64,000 nucleotides of DNA. Origin: Streptomyces sp. RB17 (GTDB taxonomy: Bacteria; Actinomycetota; Actinomycetes; Streptomycetales; Streptomycetaceae). The position numbers and the translations under genes were made by a program. The notes below the pieces were generated by a model. That model was given only the letters and a program-made list of their open reading frames with translations. It did not search any database and was not told where the DNA came from. The stretch covers positions 744,001 through 808,000 of the forward strand of contig NZ_WEGL01000002.1 in assembly GCF_009604455.1 (NCBI RefSeq), written 5' to 3'. Positions 42,992 through 50,903 of the stretch are shown piece after piece (within the stretch, counting starts at the first letter, position 1; each line of letters opens with the position of its first letter).

Positions 42992-44704
42992 GTGCCCACC
43001 CCCCACCCCCCTCGTCCTCCCTATCCGCCGGGCGGCGACCCCGGGGAGTCCGACGAGTCGCTCGCCGGTCCGCTGCGGGCCGGTTCCGACGCGGAGGCCT
43101 CCCGGTCCGCCGCCCTGCTGATGGCCCGGCACTGGCAGCCGGCGCAGGACTACGCGGTCGTCTGCCTGGCCCTGACCGGGCCGCTCGCCCACATGGTCAC
43201 CGCCACCGCCTTCCACCAGGTCCTCGGCCGGCTCGCGCTCGGCGAACCCGCGGAGGCCCTGCGGCCCCGACTGCTCGTGGCGGTCCGGGACACAGCCGTC
43301 AACTGGTCCGGCACCGACCGGATCACCGCCGTACTGCCCGGACTCGGGAAACCCGCCGGGGGCCGCGGTATGCGCGCCGCGAAGACCCTGATACCGGAAA
43401 ACCGCGCCCTCTCCGACCGCTCATTTCACGCCCTTTCCCGGCTGGAGCAGGCACTGCTCTGGCACATCGAGGTCGAGGCCGAGCCGATGACCGTTCCCGC
43501 CGCACTGCTCGGCGTGGACATCGAGAGCGCGGCGGTCGCGCTGGAACAGGCGCGCGAGAAATTCCGGGAGGGCCTGGTACGCGCCCACCGGGAACTCGCG
43601 CCCGGCAAGGAATGCCGTTACTACAACCGTCTGCTCGACGTTCCGATCCGCCGCGGCGGCGCCCTGCTGCCCGACGTCCAGGAGCATCTGTCCGCCTGCT
43701 CCTACTGCCGGCACGCCGCCGAGCAACTGGGCCACGCCGATGCCGCGTCGGGGGTGCTGCTCGCCGAGGCCGTGCTCGGCTGGGGTGCCCGCCGCTACCT
43801 CGACTCGCGCCCCGGCCGCCGCCCCGGTACCGCCGGCACCCGCGGTGGCTCCCGGCGCTCCGGCGGACGCCGGCGCGGCGGCGGCAGCCCCGGTCTGCTC
43901 AGCCACGTCACCCTGCCGGGCACCCGGCGGCGCGCCGACGGCGAACCCGGGGCCCGGGTCCCCGTGTTCCGCGGCCGGCGGCACGGCGGCGAGCCCGGAC
44001 CGCTCGCCCGGATCCGCGGCACCGCCTGGTCGTCCAGGACCCTGCTCACCGGAGTCGGCGTGGCCTCGGCCGGGCTGCTCGCGACCGTCTTCGCGATCAG
44101 CGTGTGGCCGGACGGCGGCGACGCCACCGGCCCGGTCGCCTCCACCAACGCGGTCCCCGGCAGCGCCGCCGGTCAGTCACCGCCCGCCGCCACCCCGCCC
44201 GGCACCGCGGGACTGCCCGCCGCCGGCCGCCCCGCCCGGCTGCGCAACGCCGCCGCCGGCCTGTGCCTGGACATCAACGGCACACCGAAGGCCGGTGCGG
44301 GCGCGGTCCTCGCCGTCTGTTCCTCGGCACCGACTCAGCAGTGGACGTACGAGACCGACGGGCGTGTGCGCAGCGCCGCCGCCTCGGGGCTGTGCCTGGA
44401 CTCGCACGCCGACGCCGGAGTGGTGATCCTCGGCACCTGCGCGGACGCCGGCGCACCGCGGGGCGACGACGTGCGCTACGACCTCACCGTGCGGGGCGAG
44501 TTGCTGCCCCGCTGGGACCGGACGCTGGCCCTCGCCACCGCCGCGCCGAACGCGGGCGCCGACCTCGTCGTCAAGGTCCGCGACGGGTCGGCCGGGCAGC
44601 GCTGGGTGACCGACGGGGCGTCCGCGAGCCCGGGCTCCCTGTCCATCGCCGGCACGGGGGGTCCGTCGGCGCGGCCGGCGACGCCGGCGGAGCGGCGTAC
44701 GTAG
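42992..44704 (+). CDS. Membrane-spanning sigma-like / zinc-finger / ricin-lectin fusion protein (paralogue B)
   Basis: A 570-residue paralogue of the protein at 26271, with the same order of parts: proline-rich start, sigma region-2-like helices (about 40-130), region-4-like segment (LWHIEVEAEPMTVPAALLG, about 155-175), REKFREGLVRAHRELAPGKE, zinc finger HLSACSYC (about 232-239), GVLLAEAVLGWGARRYLDSR, a basic Gly/Arg-rich linker, one membrane helix (about 351-373) and a ricin-like trefoil (about 416-555; QQWTYETDG, GLCLDSH). The linker is about 100 residues shorter than in paralogue A and the Pro/Thr tail is absent. AAAGGAA lies 8 bases before GTG 42992. I infer a surface lectin sensor with a cytoplasmic sigma-like domain. 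Confidence 0.75.
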   Translation: MPTPHPPRPPYPPGGDPGESDESLAGPLRAGSDAEASRSAALLMARHWQPAQDYAVVCLALTGPLAHMVTATAFHQVLGRLALGEPAEALRPRLLVAVRDTAVNWSGTDRITAVLPGLGKPAGGRGMRAAKTLIPENRALSDRSFHALSRLEQALLWHIEVEAEPMTVPAALLGVDIESAAVALEQAREKFREGLVRAHRELAPGKECRYYNRLLDVPIRRGGALLPDVQEHLSACSYCRHAAEQLGHADAASGVLLAEAVLGWGARRYLDSRPGRRPGTAGTRGGSRRSGGRRRGGGSPGLLSHVTLPGTRRRADGEPGARVPVFRGRRHGGEPGPLARIRGTAWSSRTLLTGVGVASAGLLATVFAISVWPDGGDATGPVASTNAVPGSAAGQSPPAATPPGTAGLPAAGRPARLRNAAAGLCLDINGTPKAGAGAVLAVCSSAPTQQWTYETDGRVRSAAASGLCLDSHADAGVVILGTCADAGAPRGDDVRYDLTVRGELLPRWDRTLALATAAPNAGADLVVKVRDGSAGQRWVTDGASASPGSLSIAGTGGPSARPATPAERRT

Positions 44705-44740
44705 GGGGCCGACGGGTTCGTCGTCGCGCGGGTGCGCCGG

Positions 44741-44771
44741 GGCCGGTCGCGCAGTTCCCCGCGCCCCTCGG
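44741..44771 (-). repeat. Dispersed Streptomyces-type repeat, copy 2 (inverted)
   Basis: The reverse complement of 44741-44771 shares a perfect 27-bp core with copy 1 at 41134-41164, in the opposite orientation 3.6 kb away. It lies between the convergent ends of paralogue B and the lactate-monooxygenase-like gene. Confidence 0.8.
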
Positions 44772-44820
44772 GAGGTGCAGCGCCGTCGGCTTCACGGCGC
44801 GCCGGCGCCCACAGGCATGG

Positions 44821-45990
44821 TCAGGTCGGGTTCTCGGTCAGGTCCGCCGGCGTCACCGTGCCCAGGCCCGCGTGCCCCGACAGGGCCAGTGTCAGGTCCA
44901 GTTCTGCCAGTACACAGCGGATGACGTGTTCCACGCCGGCCTGTCCGTCCAGCCCCAGCCCGTAGACGTACGGCCGGCCGAGGAGCACGGCGCGCGCGCC
45001 GAGGGCCAGCGCCTTGAACACGTCGTCGCCGGTGCGTACCCCGCTGTCGAACAGCACCGTCAGCCGGTCGCCGACCGCGTCCGCGACCCGGGGCAGCGCA
45101 TCGGCAGCGGCGACCGAGCCGGCCACCTGCCGGCCGCCGTGGTTGGAGACCACCACTCCGTCCACGCCGGCGTCGGCGGCGAGCCGGGCGTCGTCCGGGT
45201 GCAGGATGCCCTTGAGCACGATCGGGCCGTCCCAGTGATCGCGCAGGAACGCAAGGTCCGGCCAGGTGTGGCCGGCGTCCCCGAACAGGCCGAGGAAGTG
45301 CAGCACCGCCGCGTTCGGGTCCTCGTGCACGGGCTTCGCGAGTCCCGCCCGGAACGCCGGGTCGGTGAAGTAGTTCGCGGTGCCCACCCCGTGCAGGAAC
45401 GGCAGATACGCCTGGTCCAGGTCGCGCGGCCGCCAGGCCAGCAACGGGGTGTCCAGGGTGACCACGAGCACCGAGAACCCGGCGGCCTTCGCCCGGCCCA
45501 GGAAACTCCGCGTCACCTCACGGTCCTTGCCCCAGTACAGCTGGAACCACCGCTCGGCGTCCCCCATCGCCTCCGCCACCTGCTCCATCGGCGTGCTCGA
45601 CGCCGAGGACAGGACGTACGGCACGCCCTGCGCGGCGGCGGCCCGGGCGGCGGCGCACTCGGCGTCCGGATGCATGATCGACAGCACGCCGACGGGCGCC
45701 AGGGCCAGCGGCGCCGGCAGCGGGCGGCCCAGCACCTCGACCGACAGATCGCGCTCGGCCACGTCGCGCAGCATGCGCGGCACGATCCGGCGCCGGGCGA
45801 GCGCGGCCCGGTTGGCGCGGGCCGTGCTGCCGTCGCCCGCGCTCCCCGCCACATACCCCACCGGGCCCGGACCGAGCCGGTGTTCGGCCAGTTCCTCCAG
45901 CCGGGTCAGATCGGTGGGAAGCCGGGGCACGGCACCCGTCATCCCGTTCAGATAGATCTCGTACTGGAAATCAGCCCAGTGCTTCGCCAT
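44821..45990 (-). CDS. FMN-dependent alpha-hydroxy-acid oxidase (lactate 2-monooxygenase-like)
   Basis: A 389-residue FMN enzyme. Motifs: VGYVAGSAGDGSTARANRAA, LALAPVGVLSIMHPDAE, SSASSTPMEQVAEAMGD, ILKG-type IVLKGILHPDDA, SNHGGRQ (active-site His and Arg, about 285) and FDSGVRTGDDVFKALALGA for the phosphate. The N-terminus MAKHWADFQYEIYLNGM resembles lactate 2-monooxygenase, which makes acetate and CO2 from lactate; other 2-hydroxy acids are possible. The start at 45990 is preferred over 46020, which has no ribosome binding site. It follows the cyclase gene by 85 bp. Confidence 0.88.
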   Translation of the reverse strand: MAKHWADFQYEIYLNGMTGAVPRLPTDLTRLEELAEHRLGPGPVGYVAGSAGDGSTARANRAALARRRIVPRMLRDVAERDLSVEVLGRPLPAPLALAPVGVLSIMHPDAECAAARAAAAQGVPYVLSSASSTPMEQVAEAMGDAERWFQLYWGKDREVTRSFLGRAKAAGFSVLVVTLDTPLLAWRPRDLDQAYLPFLHGVGTANYFTDPAFRAGLAKPVHEDPNAAVLHFLGLFGDAGHTWPDLAFLRDHWDGPIVLKGILHPDDARLAADAGVDGVVVSNHGGRQVAGSVAAADALPRVADAVGDRLTVLFDSGVRTGDDVFKALALGARAVLLGRPYVYGLGLDGQAGVEHVIRCVLAELDLTLALSGHAGLGTVTPADLTENPT

Positions 45991-46075
45991 CCGGTCGTTC
46001 CGCCTCTCGTCGTCGAGCATGCGCCGCGCCGACGATACTCGCGGGTAGCTGCGGCTCCGTCCAGCGGGGATCCCG

Positions 46076-46747
46076 TCAGCCCACCCGGGCCACCGCTCGC
46101 ACCGGAGCGCCGTCCGCCTCGGGAAGCCGGAGCGGGAAGAGGAACACCTCCACCCGCTCCGTGCCCACCAGCCGGTCGAGTCCGGTGAGGTTCTCGGCGA
46201 TCACCCCGCCCGCGCCGCACAACACCCGATGGGCCGGCAGGCCGAACTCCGCCTGCGGTGCGCCGGGCCGGGGCGTCGGGTCGACGCTGAGCGCGTCCAC
46301 CGCCACGGTTCTGGCACCGGCCGCCACGACGGCCTCGGCGGCGTCGGGAGCCAGCCAGGGGTGGTCGAGATAGGTGTCGCATCCCCAGTGCGCCGACCAG
46401 CCCGTGACGAGCAGCAGCAGCGCGCCGGGCGCCGCCACAAGGGCGTCGAGCGCGGGGGCCAGCAGGCCGGGCGTGACGGGGGAGCGGGGTGCCAGTCCGC
46501 GGACGTCGGCCACGACCGCGGGACCGGCGAAGCGGTCCAGGGGCAGTTCGTCCAGGCGGGGCCAGGCGTCGTCGACGTGGTACGGCGCGTCGACATGGGT
46601 GCCGGACTGCGAACCCAGATGGAGGGCCAGGACGTTGACGCCGTCGACCGGGGCCCGTAGCGCCGGTGACACCGTGACCTCCGGGTCACCGGGGTACACG
46701 GGCATCCCGGAGACCACGGGCACCGACAGATCGACCCAGCCGCTCAT
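46076..46747 (-). CDS. Cyclase-family (kynurenine formamidase/isatin hydrolase-like) hydrolase
   Basis: A 223-residue metal-dependent hydrolase. The signature reads QSGTHVDAPYH where the family has HxGTHxDxPxH, so the first histidine is Gln while the other metal ligands are kept. Other conserved parts are DLSVPVVSGMPVYPGDP at the start and LLLVTGWSAHWG, plus CGAGGVIAENLTGLDRL near the end. Such enzymes hydrolyse cyclic or formyl amides. The ATG overlaps the stop of the upstream NCS1 permease by 4 bp, so uptake and hydrolysis of the same compound is likely. Confidence 0.88.
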   Translation of the reverse strand: MSGWVDLSVPVVSGMPVYPGDPEVTVSPALRAPVDGVNVLALHLGSQSGTHVDAPYHVDDAWPRLDELPLDRFAGPAVVADVRGLAPRSPVTPGLLAPALDALVAAPGALLLLVTGWSAHWGCDTYLDHPWLAPDAAEAVVAAGARTVAVDALSVDPTPRPGAPQAEFGLPAHRVLCGAGGVIAENLTGLDRLVGTERVEVFLFPLRLPEADGAPVRAVARVG

Positions 46748-48348
46748 CGGCCGCCCTCGGCCGCGACCGCGGTCGGCGCGTCGTCCGCCGGGGCATCCGG
46801 GGCGCCGGGGCCGGTGATCGGCGGTACCGGCACGTCGACGGTGCGCGCCAGGCGCGCGCCCTCGGGGCCGTACGCCGCCCGGGGCTCGGGGAACAGACGC
46901 AGCAGCGTCAGGAACAGGACGGCGGCCACCGCGAGCGACAGCGGCAGGCTGATGTCGACCCCGTTCGCCAGGTTCCCCAGCGGGCCGACGAACTGACCCG
47001 GGATGTTCGTGAACAGCACGCCGATCACCGCCGCCACCCACCAGGCTGTCATGCCGCGCCAGTTCCAGCCGTGCGCGAACCAGTAACGACCGCCGCGCTG
47101 GCGGCGGTTGAAGACCTGCAGCGCGTCGGGGTCGTACCAGCCGCGCCGGGTGACGAAGCCGAGCATCAGCACGACCATCCACGGCGTGGTGCAGGTGATG
47201 ATCATCGTGGCGAACGTCGAGATGGATTGCACGAGGTCCAGGCCGAACCGGCCGATGAAGATGAACGCGATGGACAGCACGCCGACCAGCACTGTCGCCT
47301 GCACCCGGGACAGCCTCGGGAACACCGAGGAGAAGTCGAGACCGGTGCCGTACAGCGAGGTGGTGCCCGTCGACATGCCGCCGATCAGGGCGAGCAGACA
47401 CACCGGCAGGAAGAACCAGCTCGGCGAGATCGCCAGCAGCCCGCCCACGAAGTCGGGCGCGGCCGGGTCGACGTACCTGGGCGCCTTCGTCGCGATGATG
47501 CTCGCCGTCGCCAGACCGAAGACGAACGGCAGCAAGGTCGCGATCTGGGAGAGGAACGCGGCGCCGACCACCGTGCGGCGCGGGGTGCCGGCCGGGATGT
47601 AGCGCGACCAGTCGCCGAGGAACGCGCCGAACGACACCGGGTTGGACAGCACGATCAGGGCCGCGCCGATGAACGACGGCCAGAACATCGAGTGCGTCGC
47701 CGCGTCCGCCGAGGCCGTGAACACACCGGCGTACGACGGGTCGAAGTCACCGGCGAAGGCGATCGCGCCGAGCAGGAACAGCACGGTCGCCGAGGTCACC
47801 GCGATCTTGTTGATGAACAGCATGAACCGGAAGCCGTAGACGCACACCGCGAGGACCAGCCCGGCGAACAGGGCGTAGGCGACGACGTACGACGGTGTGC
47901 CGCGCGTCAGGCCGAACAGCCGGTGCGCGCCGCCGACCAGGGCGTCGCCCGAGCTCCACACCGAGATGGAGAAGAACGCGACGGCCGTCAGCAGGGACAG
48001 GAACGAGCCGACCACCCGGCCGTGCACGCCCAGGTGGGCTGAGGAGGAGACGGCGTTGTTGGTGCCGTTCACCGGGCCGAACACGGCCATCGGGCACAGG
48101 ATGAGCGCGCCCGCGACGACACCGAGGACGGTGGCGGCGAGCCCCTGCCAGAAGGACAGTCCGAACAGGATCGGGAAGGCGCCCAGGACGCAGGTGGAGA
48201 AGGTGTTGGCGCCGCCGAAGGCGACCCGGAACAGGTCCAGCGGGGTCGCGGTGCGGTCCGCGTCGGGGATGCGCTCGACGCCGTAGGGCTCGACCTCGGT
48301 GAGGGACGGCGGCGGCGCGGTGGGCGAGTCGGGGGACTGAGGGGTCAC
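46744..48348 (-). CDS. NCS1-family (purine/cytosine permease-like) transporter
   Basis: A 534-residue protein with about 12 membrane helices. Family marks: DLFRVAFGGANTFSTCVLG near the first helix, FGPVNGTNNAVSSSAHLGVHG, NPVSFGAFLGDWSRYIPA (the conserved DWSRY) and GTTSLYGTGLDFSSVFP. NCS1 transporters import nucleobases, hydantoins, thiamine precursors and related heterocycles. It is the first gene of a three-gene operon with a cyclase-family hydrolase and a hydroxy-acid oxidase. A heterocycle as substrate is inferred. Confidence 0.9.
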   Translation of the reverse strand: MTPQSPDSPTAPPPSLTEVEPYGVERIPDADRTATPLDLFRVAFGGANTFSTCVLGAFPILFGLSFWQGLAATVLGVVAGALILCPMAVFGPVNGTNNAVSSSAHLGVHGRVVGSFLSLLTAVAFFSISVWSSGDALVGGAHRLFGLTRGTPSYVVAYALFAGLVLAVCVYGFRFMLFINKIAVTSATVLFLLGAIAFAGDFDPSYAGVFTASADAATHSMFWPSFIGAALIVLSNPVSFGAFLGDWSRYIPAGTPRRTVVGAAFLSQIATLLPFVFGLATASIIATKAPRYVDPAAPDFVGGLLAISPSWFFLPVCLLALIGGMSTGTTSLYGTGLDFSSVFPRLSRVQATVLVGVLSIAFIFIGRFGLDLVQSISTFATMIITCTTPWMVVLMLGFVTRRGWYDPDALQVFNRRQRGGRYWFAHGWNWRGMTAWWVAAVIGVLFTNIPGQFVGPLGNLANGVDISLPLSLAVAAVLFLTLLRLFPEPRAAYGPEGARLARTVDVPVPPITGPGAPDAPADDAPTAVAAEGGR

Positions 48349-48504
48349 GGAGGGCTCCAGCGAGGGCGCGGCGACGGAGCGCTTGGTGGCGCGGCGGTGG
48401 CGGACGGCCGTCGGTGCCGCGGGGGTGTCGCGGCACGGGCGGCGGCCGTCCGGAGCGGTCCGCCGACGGTATGGCTCCGGCGCGGACGCCTGCCAGAGGA
48501 CGAT

Positions 48505-49068
48505 TCATCCATCCTCGCCGTCGTCGGTGGAGGAATCGTCAATCTCTCCGGTGTCGGGTCCCTGCGCCCGCACCCGTTGGACGTGTTCCAGTGACTCGCG
48601 CAGTTCGGTCAGCCAGTCCTCGGTGTGGCGCTGGACCAGGCGCACGCACCAGGCGAGGGCGTCACTGCGGCTGCGGGCGACGCCCGCGGCGATCAGGGTG
48701 TCCAGCACCTGGCGCTCCGGCTGGCGCAGCCGGGTCATGACCGGGGCGGCGACATGGGTGAACAGGGCGCGCTCCGGGCCGCACACCACGCCCCACGAGA
48801 CCTTGCGGCGGAACAGGTGCTCGGCCTCCCGGGCCACCTCCATCCGGTTCTCGCGGGTGCGCTCCCGGAAGTCCTGGATCCGGGTGCGCAGGGCGGTCTC
48901 CCGCTCGGCGTCCGAGGCGCCCTCGGCGAGCCGGGGCTCGGGGACCCGTCCGATCACCGTGATCTCCTCGCGGTCGGCGGTGATCTCGACCACTTCCTCG
49001 AAGAGATCGTCCGGCAGACGGCCGGCGAACCAGCCGCGCAGCTTCTCTTTCTGCTCTTCTGTAATCAT
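48505..49068 (-). CDS. Conserved actinobacterial protein of unknown function
   Basis: A 187-residue soluble protein starting MITEEQKEKLRGWFAGRLPD. The middle is charged and helical (FRERTRENRMEVAREAEHLF), followed by SWGVVCGPERALFTHVAAPV and RQPERQVLDTLIAAGVARSR, the last resembling a ribbon-helix-helix-like segment; the tail is acidic. I recognise it as a sequence conserved in streptomycetes but know no function. ATG 49068 was chosen; the open frame extends upstream 21 codons. The gap 48349-48504 before the NCS1 gene shows nothing. Confidence 0.8.
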   Translation of the reverse strand: MITEEQKEKLRGWFAGRLPDDLFEEVVEITADREEITVIGRVPEPRLAEGASDAERETALRTRIQDFRERTRENRMEVAREAEHLFRRKVSWGVVCGPERALFTHVAAPVMTRLRQPERQVLDTLIAAGVARSRSDALAWCVRLVQRHTEDWLTELRESLEHVQRVRAQGPDTGEIDDSSTDDGEDG

Positions 49069-49403
49069 GTAATCAGCATTACGCGGTGGCCTCCATGAAC
49101 GCAAGGAGTCGTGAAGGCGTCGTGAAAGCATTCACTCGCGGTGAACCCGGAATGTTTCAGGCCGATTAACGGGCCGGTGATTTTCGGCCATGCAACGGCT
49201 TTCTGTGATCAAGAACCGCTCAGTTACGCGGTCAGCGCCGTTCATTTCCGTAACTTCACGCCACTGCTTCAACACGCAAGGTTACTGAAAGCGATGGGTT
49301 CGATGTGTGTTTCGGCGGCGGACTCGGCAGAGTGGCGCTCGCCGCTCCGGTGCCGACCGGGCCGGAGCCGGCACCCGTCTATTCGAGCGGAAGGATGCAC
49401 ACA
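49069..49403 (+). promoter_or_regulatory. AT-richer leader region of the SSI gene
   Basis: This 335-bp gap is clearly less GC-rich than its surroundings between about 49130 and 49300 and has no gene. GTTAC or its complement occurs at 49223, 49250 and 49281; AGTTAC (49222-49227) and GTAACT (49250-49255) form an inverted pair. These are candidate sites for developmental control of the inhibitor gene, but I could not assign a known regulator. Confidence 0.35.
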
Positions 49404-49838
49404 ATGCGGAACACCGCGCGCTGGGCAGCGGCCCTCGGCCTCACGGCCGCCGCCGTTTGCGGACCCCTGACCGGGGCCGCCGTCGCTGCACCGGGCGCCG
49501 CCTCGTCGTCGCTCTACGCCCCCTCGGCGCTGGTCCTCACCACCGGCCACGGCAACGACGCGGCCACGGCCACCCCGGAGCGCGCCGTCACCCTGACCTG
49601 CGCCCCCACGGCCTCGGGCACCCACCCGGCAGCGGCCGCGGCCTGCGCCGAACTGAGCGGCGCCGGCGGCGACTTCGACGCCCTCAAACCCGCCGACGAC
49701 GTGTGGTGCAACAAGCTGTACGACCCGGTCGTCGTCACCGTCCAGGGCGTCTGGCAGGGCAAGCGCGTCTCCTACGAGCGCACCTTCGGCAACACGTGCG
49801 TGCGGGACTCCGTCGGCGGCGGCGTCTTCGCCTTCTAG
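49404..49838 (+). CDS. Streptomyces subtilisin inhibitor (SSI)-family protease inhibitor
   Basis: A 144-residue secreted inhibitor: signal peptide to about residue 31 ([10 protein letters not shown]), then the SSI domain [51 protein letters not shown] and the C-terminal VFAF. All four cysteines of the two disulfides are present. The reactive-site loop reads CNKLYDP where SSI has CPMVYDP: Lys at P1 predicts inhibition of trypsin-like as well as subtilisin-like proteases, while Asn at P2 replaces the usual Pro. ATG 49404 is preceded by GGAAGG 9 bases away; the ATG at 49395 abuts it. A strong hairpin follows. Confidence 0.95.
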   Translation: MRNTARWAAALGLTAAAVCGPLTGAAVAAPGAASSSLYAPSALVLTTGHGNDAATATPERAVTLTCAPTASGTHPAAAAACAELSGAGGDFDALKPADDVWCNKLYDPVVVTVQGVWQGKRVSYERTFGNTCVRDSVGGGVFAF

Positions 49839-49977
49839 GACCGGGATCGCAGGCGGCTCCCGCATACGCCGGAACAGGTCCGCAACCGGGGAGTGCGGCC
49901 CCTGGAGCGGGGAACCTGCGATCTCGCACCGGAGCCGACGGGCGGAGTGGGGCCGCCCGCCGGCTTCCGGGCACACA

Positions 49978-50023
49978 GCCGCTCCCCGGGCGGGCCCGTG
50001 GGGGGCCTTTCCCGGGGAGCGGC
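49978..50023. terminator. Bidirectional hairpin terminator between SSI and CDGSH genes
   Basis: GCCGCTCCCCGGG (49978-49990) and CCCGGGGAGCGGC (50011-50023) form a perfect 13-bp stem with a 20-base loop, followed by GAAAAA on the plus strand. It lies between two convergent genes and can serve both. Confidence 0.75.
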
Positions 50024-50038
50024 GAAAAACAGCCCGTT

Positions 50039-50248
50039 TCAACCGCTGTCCCTGCTCTTGTGCCGGTGACTCGTGTCGCACCAGGGGTAGCGACGACTGC
50101 GTCGGCAGGTGCACAGAGCGACCAGGAAGCGGTCCGAGGACACCGTGGTGCCGTCCTCCAACTCGACCTCCACCGGCCCCTCCACGAGCAGCGGCCCCTG
50201 CCGCCGGACGGTGATGCGGCGGGCGCGGTCAGCGCGTTCGTTCGGCAC
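50039..50248 (-). CDS. CDGSH iron-sulfur domain protein
   Basis: A 69-residue protein with the motif CTCRRSRRYPWCDTSHR, i.e. CxCx2Sx3PxCD[G/T]xH, which binds a [2Fe-2S] cluster through three cysteines and one histidine. Thr replaces the usual Gly after the Asp. The N-terminal strand region VEGPVEVELEDGT is typical of the small bacterial CDGSH proteins. The GTG start at 50248 lies 20 bp inside the 3' end of the methyltransferase gene, so it is translationally coupled to it. It probably carries electrons or Fe-S for the diiron-type enzyme in the same operon (inference). Confidence 0.93.
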   Translation of the reverse strand: MPNERADRARRITVRRQGPLLVEGPVEVELEDGTTVSSDRFLVALCTCRRSRRYPWCDTSHRHKSRDSG

Positions 50249-50903
50249 GGACGACCACCAACTCCTCCTCCTGTGCGGCCGGCGCCAGCAGACCGCGCCG
50301 GCGCAGCCAGTCCTCCCGCGAGCGCAGCACCGGACCGAAAGGGATCCCGCGGCGCCGGACCACCGAGGCCTTCAGGCGTGCGGCGCGCAGCAGGCGCAGG
50401 GTGCGGTCGGGGTCGCTGAGCGTGGAGTGCACGATCAGCAGCACGCCTCCGGGGCGCAGCAGTACCGGCGCGTCCCGGCAGATCCGGTCCAGCAGCAGCC
50501 GGCCGTCCCGGCCCGCGTCCCAGGCCGGGGAACGACCGCGCCGCCCGCGTCCGGCGTCGGGTGCGGGAACGTACGGCGGGTTCGCGAGGATGAGGTCGTA
50601 CGTGCGGCCCCTGACCGGTCCGAAGAGGTTGCCGCGCCGGATCCGCACCGGCAGCCGGGTCAGCCAGGCGTTCATCCGCGCGGTCCACACCGCCAGCCGG
50701 GACACGTCCACCGCCGTCACCTCGGCGCCGTACCGGGCCGCCTCCAGGGCCAGCACCCCGCTGCCGGTGCCGACGTCGAGGACCCGGGCGCCGGGTGGCA
50801 CGGCCTCCTCGCGGAAGGACTCGGCGAGCAACTCCGTGTCGTCCTGCGGGGCGTAGACGCCCGGAAGCAGCACAGCGATCACACCGCGCGAGTACCCCGA
50901 CAT
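50229..50903 (-). CDS. HemK2/MTQ2-type class I methyltransferase
   Basis: A 224-residue SAM-dependent methyltransferase. VLDVGTGSGVLALEAARYG is the SAM-binding motif I and LILANPPYVPAP contains NPPY, typical of enzymes methylating an amide nitrogen of Gln, Asn or a nucleobase. HemK2/MTQ2 proteins modify release factors in eukaryotes and archaea; the bacterial target here is unknown. The ATG directly follows the stop of the upstream HDO-like gene (TGAATG), and the 3' end overlaps the CDGSH gene, so three genes form one coupled operon. Confidence 0.9.
   Translation of the reverse strand: MSGYSRGVIAVLLPGVYAPQDDTELLAESFREEAVPPGARVLDVGTGSGVLALEAARYGAEVTAVDVSRLAVWTARMNAWLTRLPVRIRRGNLFGPVRGRTYDLILANPPYVPAPDAGRGRRGRSPAWDAGRDGRLLLDRICRDAPVLLRPGGVLLIVHSTLSDPDRTLRLLRAARLKASVVRRRGIPFGPVLRSREDWLRRRGLLAPAAQEEELVVVRAERTR

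Noticed and set aside
42899-46188. A 1095-codon open frame in another frame over paralogue B and the downstream antisense genes
   Set aside because: It is an Arg/Pro-rich shadow frame running opposite to clearly coding genes with recognised domains.
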